From Polyangium sp. (in: bacteria) (GTDB taxonomy: Bacteria; Myxococcota_A; Polyangia; Palsa-1104): a stretch of DNA of 8,231 bases. Position 1 is the stretch's first letter. Every line of letters starts with the position of its first letter. Below, in pieces: positions 1 to 6,625 of this stretch. The position numbers were made by a program, and so were the translations under genes. The notes under the pieces were generated by a model. The model saw nothing but the letters and a program-made list of their open reading frames with translations, had not been told where the DNA came from and made no database searches. Location of the stretch: the NCBI GenBank assembly GCA_025450955.1, contig JANWLJ010000205.1, forward strand, positions 1 through 8,231, given 5' to 3'.

Positions 1-134
1 CGGGCGCGCCGGGCCACGCGCCGCTGGCGTTTGCCATCTTCATGAACGACGTCAGCGACGCGGCGTCGCCGCGCGCGCGCAAGGCGCAGGACCAGATCGC
101 CGAAGCGCTGGTCGCCTACCTGCTCGCGCGCTGA
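1..134 (+). CDS. D-alanyl-D-alanine carboxypeptidase, PBP4 (S13) family, C-terminal fragment
   Basis: This is the 3' end of a gene that begins outside the window; the readable frame starts at base 3 and ends at TGA 132-134, giving 43 residues. It contains PLAFAIFMNDV followed by an amphipathic, Arg/Ala-rich helix (ARKAQDQIAEALVAYL) that ends shortly before the stop. In PBP4/DacB-type peptidoglycan carboxypeptidase-endopeptidases, the last strand of the penicillin-binding fold (xxLAFxIxxN) is followed by exactly this kind of closing helix. Those enzymes act in the periplasm, trimming or cutting peptidoglycan peptides. The catalytic SxxK, SxN and KTG motifs would all lie upstream and cannot be checked. 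A class A or C serine beta-lactamase-like protein could end in a similar way. The last 19 bases overlap the 3' end of the opposing NUDIX gene, so no terminator fits between them. Confidence 0.6.
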   Translation, partial: GAPGHAPLAFAIFMNDVSDAASPRARKAQDQIAEALVAYLLAR

Positions 135-799
135 TCTTCGAGCGCGTCTTTTAGTCGACGCAAGGTGACTTCGGTTTTCATGTCGGCGATCTCGCCGCGG
201 ACGCAGGCGGCGATCGCGTCGTCGAGCTCGCGCCATAGCAAACGCGCGCCCTCTTCGAAGGGGGAGCCGTCGCCGGGCGGAGGGGTCGCGCTTTTCGGAT
301 CGGCGACTTCGCAGGCGACCAGCACGAAGCGCTCGGCGCACATGCCGGGAGTGGGAAAGGTGGCCGCGCCGAGGCGAATCACCGACGAGGGAGCGACGGT
401 GAGGCCGGCCTCTTCGAAGGCTTCGGTGGCGGCGCGGCGCTGGATCGACGATTCATCGTCCTCGCCCTTTTCGAGGATGCCGGCGACCAGCTCGGCGAAG
501 CGCTCGGGCGCAGCGCCCGGACGCGCGCGATCGGGGCGGCCGAAGTGAAGCGGCACCCGCAAACCCTCGCGGAGGAGCACCTCGATGGCGCCGCCCTCTT
601 TTTCGGAGCGGCGGTGCCAGAGCGCGAGCACCACCGCGTCGAGGCCGATCGGCCGCTCGACGAAATCGTACAAGCCCTCGTCGGAGAGGCTGCCGTCTTG
701 GCGCAAGAGCCGCAGCCGCAGGCGGCGAATGGTGAGAAAGCCGCCCTCGCCCACCACCCGCTCGTCGAGAACCTGGTACCCGACGATCTCCAACTTCAA
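116..799 (-). CDS. NUDIX hydrolase, ADP-ribose pyrophosphatase-like
   Basis: About 227 residues, a usual length for ADP-ribose/nucleotide-sugar pyrophosphatases, which split nucleoside diphosphates linked to another group, using divalent metal, in the cytosol. The N-terminal ~60 residues form a strand-rich region resembling the NudF dimerisation domain. The Nudix box lies at about residues 111-133 and ends TEAFEEAGL: the metal-binding glutamates (E126, E129, E130) and the final Gly-Leu are present. However, Thr125 replaces the usual Arg, and the upstream Gly and Glu (G112, E116) sit one place off the consensus spacing. Downstream, TPGMCAE (150-156) resembles the substrate-loop PG...E of ADP-ribose pyrophosphatases. 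The start is chosen as TTG at 799, whose bases overlap the TGA of the preceding gene (TTGA); a second TTG at 793 is better spaced from a GAAGG and is equally possible. No ATG exists nearby. It is translationally coupled to the 435-residue protein. The substrate cannot be told from the sequence. Confidence 0.88.
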   Translation of the reverse strand: MKLEIVGYQVLDERVVGEGGFLTIRRLRLRLLRQDGSLSDEGLYDFVERPIGLDAVVLALWHRRSEKEGGAIEVLLREGLRVPLHFGRPDRARPGAAPERFAELVAGILEKGEDDESSIQRRAATEAFEEAGLTVAPSSVIRLGAATFPTPGMCAERFVLVACEVADPKSATPPPGDGSPFEEGARLLWRELDDAIAACVRGEIADMKTEVTLRRLKDALEDQRASR

Positions 800-2103
800 A
801 CGCCTTCGTAAAAGAGCAGCGCCGGCTGGAGGCGATTTTCGGCGGCGACCTCGAGGACGATCCGCAATTCGGTCCAGTCGCGGAGAAATCGGTCGGTGTC
901 GTTCTGCCCCTCTTCGGCGCGCGCGCGGCGCCAGAGATCGTAAGGGTCGCCCTCGGGCTGGCCGGGACGCGCGGCGCGATACCAGGCGCGCTCGAAGGTC
1001 TCCATGCGCGTCTTCAGCTTCGCGCCCTCGAGGCTGCGCACCTGGGCGAGGAGCCGCTCGGGGCGCAGGGTGAAGATCGCGCCGCGATACTCCTGGCCCG
1101 GCCGGGCCCAGGGCGCGAGCGGGCCGAGCTCGGCGTCGGAGACGAGCGCCAGCATCGCGCCTTCGCCGCCGGGCGGCGCCGCGTAGGGAAGCACCTCGAC
1201 CATCGCGTGCAGCACGCTGTCGGAGTCGTCGAGATCTTCGAGCTCGCTCGGGTCGAAGACCGGCGTCTCCGCGGCGAGCGCGAACATCGGCAGCACCCGC
1301 TCGTCCCAGTAGGAGACGTTGTCGCCGCCGGCGAACACCCGCCCCGCCTCGAGCGCGCACAGCTCGAGCGCGCGCAGCTCGGTGGCCCGGAGCTCCATCG
1401 GCGACTTTTCGCCGAGCGCGGAGAGCGACGCGGCCACCTCGGCGCGCAGTCGATCGAGCGGACCGAAGCGGCCGGGCGGCGCCGCGGTGATCTTCTCGGC
1501 GAGCGCGCGGCCGGGCAGCGACCAGAGCGTGTCGAGCGCGTGGGGATCGAAGGCGAACAGCGCCAGGCGCTCCTCCTCCTCGTCGACGCCGGCGCCGCGA
1601 TCGTGGAAGGCGAAGCTGTGCAGATCGGTCGGCATCCCCGGCGGCACCGACAGCACGCTGTCGCCCGCGTGCACCACCGTGCGGCTCGAGGTGAGCCCGA
1701 TGCCGACCCGGCTGCCGTCGTCGGCGGAGGTGATCGCGTCGAGCGCGACCTCGATGCCGAGCGCCGCGCTCAGCTTGGCGGCCAGCTCCTCGCCGGGCGC
1801 GCCGATGAAGCCGGGCTGCGAGGCGCCGTCTTCGAACGCGTGCACGATCGCCTGCTTCGCGGTGTGGTTGACGTGCACGAACGCGGCGCGGCCGCCCTTC
1901 GAAAAGCGGCCGACCAGGTCGGGGTCTTCGCACGGCAGCCCCTCGTGCGCCTCCTGCACTTCGATCTGGATAAGCCCCACCGCGTCGAGCGGCGCGATGC
2001 GCAAGAACACGTCGCCGAGCCCGCGCTCGACGAGAATTTGCCGGATCTGGGGCTCGTCGAGCTGGCCCTTCGGAATCAGGATCGCAGTCAGGTCCTTCGT
2101 CAT
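796..2103 (-). CDS. Hypothetical 435-residue cytosolic protein, unrecognised family
   Basis: I do not recognise this protein. The frame is convincing: ATG at 2103, a GAGAG purine stretch just upstream, strong third-position GC and a clean stop at 796-798 that overlaps the NUDIX start. It has no signal peptide or membrane segment and is acidic overall. The first ~125 residues look like a compact alpha/beta domain (MTKDLTAILIPKG..., then strands and helices to about 125). Residues 125-200 hold a second segment with an acidic DEEEE cluster near 174-178. A helical stretch at 237-255 has a short reiterated Glu-Leu-Arg-Ala pattern. The C-terminal ~100 residues (340-435) are rich in Trp, Arg and Leu and probably helical. 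Two-gene linkage to a NUDIX hydrolase suggests a shared nucleotide-related or housekeeping role, but that is only inference. No catalytic motif is evident. Confidence 0.85.
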   Translation of the reverse strand: MTKDLTAILIPKGQLDEPQIRQILVERGLGDVFLRIAPLDAVGLIQIEVQEAHEGLPCEDPDLVGRFSKGGRAAFVHVNHTAKQAIVHAFEDGASQPGFIGAPGEELAAKLSAALGIEVALDAITSADDGSRVGIGLTSSRTVVHAGDSVLSVPPGMPTDLHSFAFHDRGAGVDEEEERLALFAFDPHALDTLWSLPGRALAEKITAAPPGRFGPLDRLRAEVAASLSALGEKSPMELRATELRALELCALEAGRVFAGGDNVSYWDERVLPMFALAAETPVFDPSELEDLDDSDSVLHAMVEVLPYAAPPGGEGAMLALVSDAELGPLAPWARPGQEYRGAIFTLRPERLLAQVRSLEGAKLKTRMETFERAWYRAARPGQPEGDPYDLWRRARAEEGQNDTDRFLRDWTELRIVLEVAAENRLQPALLFYEGV

Positions 2104-2172
2104 TTCGCTCTCGGGCGGGCACTATAGTCGATTCTTCGCCGCGTGGTATCGTCCGGCCGAGGAGCCGCGAAA
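2104..2172. promoter_or_regulatory. Divergent intergenic region with possible shared -10 palindrome
   Basis: This 69-base gap is the only place that could drive both the leftward pair and the rightward four-gene operon. It holds ACTATAGT at 2121-2128, a perfect 8-base palindrome that gives a TATAGT hexamer (5 of 6 to the sigma-70 -10 consensus) on both strands. On the minus strand transcription would begin about 10 bases before the ATG at 2103; on the plus strand it would leave a leader of roughly 35-40 bases. I see no good -35 hexamer at 16-18 bases on either strand, so the promoter may be weak, activator-dependent, or read by another sigma factor. No longer inverted repeat that would mark an operator is visible. 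Confidence 0.3.
2159..2164 (+). promoter_or_regulatory. Ribosome binding site deciding the lipocalin-like gene start
   Basis: GAGGAG ends eight bases before ATG 2173. It selects that ATG over the in-frame GTG at 2143, which has no purine-rich stretch before it and would add ten residues of low-complexity sequence. Confidence 0.7.
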
Positions 2173-3204
2173 ATGATCAGCCCCGCCGAGGCGAACCGCA
2201 TGCGCTGGACGCGCGAGCCCGGCCATTACGAAGTCTGGTACGCGACCTTCACCGATCTCGAGACGCGCACCGGTTTTTGGATCCGCTACACCCTCGAGGC
2301 GCCCAAAGAGGGCCACGGCGAGCCGTACGCGCAGCTCTGGTTCGCCCGCTTCGACCCGAGCGATCCGGCGCGCACCTTCGGCATCAACCGCAAGCTCCCG
2401 ATCTCCGAGCTGCGCGAGGAGCGCGAGCCGTTCCGCTTGCGGCTCGGCGAGGCGGAGCTGCGCGCGGACGGAATGCGCGGCGCGCTCGCCGGCGCGGGCC
2501 ACTCGGCCGAGTGGGATTTTTCGTGGCACCCGTCGGAGACGGTGCATCTGCACCTGCCGGGCGCGGCCTATCTCGGCCACTGGGCCGACACCCAGGTGCT
2601 CTCGCCCAACCTGAACGTCGCCGCGCGCGGCCAGCTCACCGTCGACGGAAAAAGTTACGCGCTCGACGGCGCGCCGCTCGGCCAGACCCACATCTGGGGA
2701 AAGAAGCACGCCTACTCCTGGGCCTGGTCGCACTGTAACGCCTTCGACGGCGATCGCGGCGCGGCGCTCGAGACCTTGAGCATTCGGCTCCGGCGCGGAT
2801 CGATCGTGCTTCCCAAGCTCACCCTGCTCTCGCTCTATCTCGAGGGCGACGAGCCGGCGCACCTCGAGTTTCGGCAGCCGTGGAAGATGCCGCTCGCGCG
2901 CTCCGACTACGGCACCGGGCGCTATCACCTGATCGCCGCCGACGCCGAATATAAAGTGGAAGCCGAGCTCACCTGCCGCCCCGAGGACATGATCCTCGCC
3001 GAGTATGTCGATCCCGACGGCGACCCGGCCTACTGCCACAACACCGAGTGCGCCGACGCGCGGGTCAAGATCTGGCGGCGCAGCCCGTTCGTCGGCCGCT
3101 TCCGCGAGCACCGCACCCTCAGCTCGACGCGCGGCGCGCACTACGAGTGGGGCGCGCGCGCCGGCGATCCGCTGGTCAAAAAGCGACACGTCGCGATCGA
3201 GTGA
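2173..3204 (+). CDS. Lipocalin-fold protein related to tocopherol cyclase / CrtC / Svf1
   Basis: 343 residues, cytosolic: no signal peptide and no membrane segment. The sequence is strand-rich throughout. Its centre carries a signature, GQTHIWG (170-176) followed by WAWSHCNAF (183-191). A Q-x-H-x-W-G then W-x-W-x-H-x-N-x-F arrangement is typical of the double-lipocalin superfamily that includes tocopherol cyclase, carotenoid 1,2-hydratase CrtC and Svf1/AttH-like proteins. Near the end, DPDGDPAYCHNTECAD (280-295) resembles the second-barrel motif of the same group. Members bind or act on long isoprenoid or lipid molecules inside the barrel, so a hydrophobic ligand is likely; a specific reaction cannot be assigned. 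The stop TGA shares one base with the ATG of the methyltransferase (TGATG), making this the first gene of a coupled operon that continues to 7512. Family-level confidence is moderate; the reading frame itself is certain. Confidence 0.8.
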   Translation: MISPAEANRMRWTREPGHYEVWYATFTDLETRTGFWIRYTLEAPKEGHGEPYAQLWFARFDPSDPARTFGINRKLPISELREEREPFRLRLGEAELRADGMRGALAGAGHSAEWDFSWHPSETVHLHLPGAAYLGHWADTQVLSPNLNVAARGQLTVDGKSYALDGAPLGQTHIWGKKHAYSWAWSHCNAFDGDRGAALETLSIRLRRGSIVLPKLTLLSLYLEGDEPAHLEFRQPWKMPLARSDYGTGRYHLIAADAEYKVEAELTCRPEDMILAEYVDPDGDPAYCHNTECADARVKIWRRSPFVGRFREHRTLSSTRGAHYEWGARAGDPLVKKRHVAIE

Positions 3205-4022
3205 TGGCCAGGCTGACACCGAGAGAGGTCGGCTTCGCGAGCGGCGCTGCGCTGCTGTTCTTCCTGTTTGCGTTCGCGGCGGAGCGGTGGCTCGGAGCTC
3301 TGGCGACCAGCGCGATCGCGGCCGGGCTGGTGCTGGTGCTCGTGAGCGCGGCGATCGTGCTGTATCGCCACATCGAAGACCGCGCCGAGGAGGAGCGCGC
3401 TCAGGTGGAGGCGATCGTCGCGCTCTATCACGCGCTCGGACCCAGCCTGCCGCTGCCGCCCCTTCGCGGCTACGCGCTCGCGCCCGACTCGGCGCTGCTC
3501 CTCTATTCGCTCGTGCGCAGGTGCGCGCCCAAGCTGGTGCTCGAGATCGGCAGCGGCACCTCGAGCCTGATCATCGGCTACGCGCTCCGGGCCGAGGGGC
3601 AGGGCCGCCTGGTGTCGCTCGAGCTCGATCGCGACTACGCCGAGCGCACCCGCCAGGAGATCGCGCGGCACGGCCTCGGCGAGCGGGTCACGGTGCTCCA
3701 CGCGCCACTCGAAGAGCTCACCCTCGAGGACGAAAAAATGCGCTGGCATGATCCGCGCGCGCTCGACGGCATCGAGGCGATCGATCTGGTGTTCGACGAC
3801 GGGCCTCCCAAGCGGCTCGGGCCGAACCTGCGCACCGCCGCGCTGCCCCTTTTGTGGCCCCGGCTGGCTCCCGGCGCGACCTACTGCTTGAATTTCATCG
3901 CCGGCGAGGAGCGAAAGAACGTCGCCCGCTGGCTCGCTCGCCATCCCGAGCTCGAGGCCGAGACCGTGCGGACCAAGAAGGGCAACGTGATCTTGCGGCG
4001 ACGCGTCCCATCCCAACCGTGA
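3204..4022 (+). CDS. Membrane-anchored class I SAM-dependent methyltransferase
   Basis: 272 residues starting at ATG 3204, one base into the stop of the gene before. Residues about 11-27 and 31-53 are two hydrophobic helices separated only by a short ERW-type turn: a hairpin anchor that should leave both ends in the cytosol. A charged helix (54-72) leads into the catalytic domain. Motif I is LVLEIGSGTSS (111-121), the glycine loop that binds S-adenosylmethionine. The acidic residue that contacts the ribose is probably E140 in LVSLELD, and the motif IV-like strand is IDLVFDDGPPK (193-203). The arrangement resembles Methyltransf_24-type small-molecule methyltransferases. The acceptor is unknown; location at the inner membrane inside a receptor/lipoprotein operon suggests a lipophilic or imported substrate, by inference. 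The last codons overlap the GTG start of the receptor by four bases (GTGA). Confidence 0.85.
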   Translation: MARLTPREVGFASGAALLFFLFAFAAERWLGALATSAIAAGLVLVLVSAAIVLYRHIEDRAEEERAQVEAIVALYHALGPSLPLPPLRGYALAPDSALLLYSLVRRCAPKLVLEIGSGTSSLIIGYALRAEGQGRLVSLELDRDYAERTRQEIARHGLGERVTVLHAPLEELTLEDEKMRWHDPRALDGIEAIDLVFDDGPPKRLGPNLRTAALPLLWPRLAPGATYCLNFIAGEERKNVARWLARHPELEAETVRTKKGNVILRRRVPSQP

Positions 4023-6625
4023 TCTTGCGCTCGCTCCTCTGTACGCTGCTGCTCGTCTCTTCGCTGGCGCGCGCCGATGCGCCGAAGGCGGTGGTGTTTG
4101 TCCCGCCCAAGCTGGTCCACTTCGAGCACGCGGTGGCGCCGCCCGAATTGGCGACGCGCAAGCGGGTCGAGGTGGTGCTCTCGCTCGACGTCGACGAGCG
4201 CGGGCAGGTGCAGGCGGCGACGGTGGCGACCTCGGGCGGCGCGCCGTTCGACCAAGCGGCGCTCGCCGCCGCGCGCAAGTTCGTATTTTCGCCCGGGCTC
4301 GCCGACGGAAAACCGGTCCCGGTGCGGGTCACCTATCGCTATCTGTTCGTCGAAAAGATCGCGCCGCCCGCCGCATCACCGCTCTCCGCGCCACCTCGAG
4401 CCGCGGGCGCCGCGCCGATCGCGAGCGGGCCGACGGTGCCGTTTTCCGGGCAGGTGCTGGCCAAGGGCGATCGCACGCCGATTTCCGGCGTGACCCTGAT
4501 CCTCGACGGTGGCGCGCGCAGCCAGCTCACCGACGCGTCGGGGCGGTTCGCGTTTTCCAAGGTGCCGGCGGGCGCGCACACGCTCGCTTTGCGCTCGCCC
4601 GAGATCGCCGCCGCGAACCTGAAGCTCATCCTCGCGCCCGGCAAGCACGCGCTCGTCACCTATTATGTCGCGCGCAAAGAGCGCTACAGCTCGACGGTGC
4701 GCGGCGAGCGGGTGGTGCAGGAGACCGTCGAGCAGACGCTCTCCGGCGACGAGCTGCGCCACATTCCCGGAACCCAGGGCGACACCATCAAAGCGGTGCA
4801 GAACCTGCCGGGCGTCGCGCGCGCGCCGTTCGGCGGCGGTCTGCTCGTGGTGTGGGGCTCGGCGCCGCAAGACACCCGCAGCTACGTCGACGGGGTCTAC
4901 ATCCCGACCCTGTTTCACTTCTTCGGCCTGCGCTCGACGGTGAATTCGGAGATGGTCTCGTCGCTCACCTTCACCCCGGGCGGCTACGGCGCCGATCACG
5001 GCCGCGGCATGGGCGGGGTGGTCGAGATCGAGAGCCGCACTCCGCGCACCGACGGCTATCACGGCTTCGTCCAGATCGATCCGCTCGACGTCTCGGGGAT
5101 GTTCGAAGGCAAGCTGTCGAAGAACGTCTCGGTGGCGCTGGCGCTCCGGCGCAGCCTGTTCGATTTGTGGCTGCCCTATATCGGCGCGAGTGATTTTCAG
5201 CTCAGCCCGACCTATTACGATTATCAGGCCAAGCTGCACTGGCACGCGTCGCCGAATGACGATCTCGACGTCTTCATCTTCGGCGCCGACGACCTCCTCA
5301 CCGCCACGCTCAAGCGGCCCGACCCGCGGCTGGCCGGCGCGCTCGATTCGCACATCTATTATCACCGCGCGCTCGCCCGTTATACCCACCGCATCGGCAA
5401 AGCGACGATCACGATTACGCCGTCGATCGGCTACGACCAGCCGTTTCAGCTCAAGTCCTCGCTCGGCGACACCGACACCGAGATCGACGCCCACACCGTC
5501 GAGTACGCGCTGCGCGCGGTGGCGCGGGTGCCGCTCGCGTCGTTTCTCCGCCTCGACGCCGGGCTCGATTTCGAAGGCACGCGCTGGAACATTTCCGCCA
5601 ACAACGCCCCGGCGGGCGGCCAGCCGCGCGAGGGCGATTCGGGCGGCTTCGGCCCGAGCGCCGGGGTCGCCACCTCGGCGATCAACCTCGATGTCGACAA
5701 CACCGCGCCGTACGTCGGGCTGCACTTCAGCTTCTTCGGAAAGCGGCTCACCATCGATCCGCAGCTCCGCCTCGACCTCTACGCGTTCTCCGGCTACGGC
5801 GGCAGCCCCGACGCGTTCTCGCGCGTCTACGCCGAGACCGAGCCGCGGCTCTCCGCGCGCTGGCAGATCCGCCCGTGGGTGGCGCTCAAGGGCGCGATCG
5901 GCGTCTATCACCAGCCGCCCGATCCCTCGGCGTTTTTGAAGCAGTTCGGAAATCCCGGCATTGCACCCGAGCTCAGCCTGCACTACGTGCTCGGCGCCGA
6001 TTTCGATCCGACCTCGACCCTGCACATCGAGGTCGAGGGCTTCTACAAAGATCTGCGCCAGCTCATCGTGCGCGGCGAAGATCCCGCCGATCCCGCGCTC
6101 GACAACGACGGGATCGGGCGGGTCTACGGCGCCGAGCTGCTGGTGCGTCAGGAGCTCTTCAAAAATTTCTTCGGTTGGATCTCCTACACGCTCTCGCGCT
6201 CGGAAAGGCGCGATCATCCCGACGAGCCGTGGCGCGTGTTTCAATTCGATCAAACCCATATTCTCACCCTCGTGGCGAGCTACAAGCTGCCGCGCGGCTA
6301 TCAGATCGGGGTGCGCTTCCGCTACGTGACCGGCGATCCCGATACGCCGGTCGTCGGCTCGTACTACGACGCGGCGAGCGGCACCTATCGTCCGATCAAC
6401 GGCCCGCTCTACTCGGCGCGCCTCACCGATTTTCACCAGCTCGACGTGCGCTTCGATAAAACCTGGACCTTCAATCGCTGGAAGCTCGCGCTCTATCTCG
6501 ATATTCAAAACGTTTACGATCATCAATCCGAGGAGCGGATTACCTATAATTTCGATTTCACCAAATCGGCGCCGATCACCGGATTGCCGATCGTGCCCGC
6601 CTTCGGCGTTCGGGGAGAGTTTTGA
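4019..6625 (+). CDS. TonB-dependent outer-membrane receptor with N-terminal TonB C-terminal-like domain
   Basis: 868 residues from GTG 4019, chosen because it gives a signal peptide directly (ILRSLLCTLLLVSSLARA, cleavage probably after A19) and a GTGA overlap with the preceding stop; no Shine-Dalgarno is visible, so translation is likely coupled. Domains in order: a TonB C-terminal-like fold at about 28-112, with SLDVDERGQVQAATVATSG, FDQAALAAARKFVFSPG and a closing VRVTYRYLF strand; a Pro/Ala-rich linker (115-140); a carboxypeptidase-regulatory-like beta-sandwich (142-215, SGVTL...TDASGRFAFSKVPAG); a plug (about 230-340, with IPGTQGDTIKAVQNLPGV and a GGYGADHGRGMGGVVEIESR end); and a 22-strand-type beta-barrel to the C-terminal Phe of FGVRGEF. 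It would import a substrate across the outer membrane using TonB/ExbBD energy. The ligand is unknown; the barrel gives no heme, siderophore or B12 signature that I can see. Confidence 0.92.
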   Translation: MILRSLLCTLLLVSSLARADAPKAVVFVPPKLVHFEHAVAPPELATRKRVEVVLSLDVDERGQVQAATVATSGGAPFDQAALAAARKFVFSPGLADGKPVPVRVTYRYLFVEKIAPPAASPLSAPPRAAGAAPIASGPTVPFSGQVLAKGDRTPISGVTLILDGGARSQLTDASGRFAFSKVPAGAHTLALRSPEIAAANLKLILAPGKHALVTYYVARKERYSSTVRGERVVQETVEQTLSGDELRHIPGTQGDTIKAVQNLPGVARAPFGGGLLVVWGSAPQDTRSYVDGVYIPTLFHFFGLRSTVNSEMVSSLTFTPGGYGADHGRGMGGVVEIESRTPRTDGYHGFVQIDPLDVSGMFEGKLSKNVSVALALRRSLFDLWLPYIGASDFQLSPTYYDYQAKLHWHASPNDDLDVFIFGADDLLTATLKRPDPRLAGALDSHIYYHRALARYTHRIGKATITITPSIGYDQPFQLKSSLGDTDTEIDAHTVEYALRAVARVPLASFLRLDAGLDFEGTRWNISANNAPAGGQPREGDSGGFGPSAGVATSAINLDVDNTAPYVGLHFSFFGKRLTIDPQLRLDLYAFSGYGGSPDAFSRVYAETEPRLSARWQIRPWVALKGAIGVYHQPPDPSAFLKQFGNPGIAPELSLHYVLGADFDPTSTLHIEVEGFYKDLRQLIVRGEDPADPALDNDGIGRVYGAELLVRQELFKNFFGWISYTLSRSERRDHPDEPWRVFQFDQTHILTLVASYKLPRGYQIGVRFRYVTGDPDTPVVGSYYDAASGTYRPINGPLYSARLTDFHQLDVRFDKTWTFNRWKLALYLDIQNVYDHQSEERITYNFDFTKSAPITGLPIVPAFGVRGEF
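6612..6619 (+). promoter_or_regulatory. Ribosome binding site of the lipoprotein gene
   Basis: GGGGAGAG lies inside the last codons of the receptor gene; its GGAG core (6614-6617) stands seven bases before ATG 6625. It supports that ATG over the adjacent in-frame TTG 6622 and shows the lipoprotein can be initiated independently as well as by coupling. Confidence 0.65.

Noticed and set aside
1319..1400. Short repeated Glu-Leu-Arg-Ala units in the 435-residue protein as a tandem repeat domain
   Set aside because: Only about three imperfect units are present; this fits ordinary helical, GC-biased coding sequence.
800..2122. A minus-strand frame open without stops from 116 back to 2122, which could be read as one 668-residue protein ending in the NUDIX domain
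   Set aside because: Upstream of about 799 it is an Arg/Ala-rich out-of-frame reading of the 435-residue gene; only the NUDIX part has real protein character. High GC keeps shadow frames open.
4376..6526. Long minus-strand open frame (716 codons) opposite the receptor gene
   Set aside because: Low-complexity Arg/Ala/Glu/Val-rich translation, no domain, no ribosome binding site, and fully antisense to an obvious receptor. It is a GC-driven shadow.
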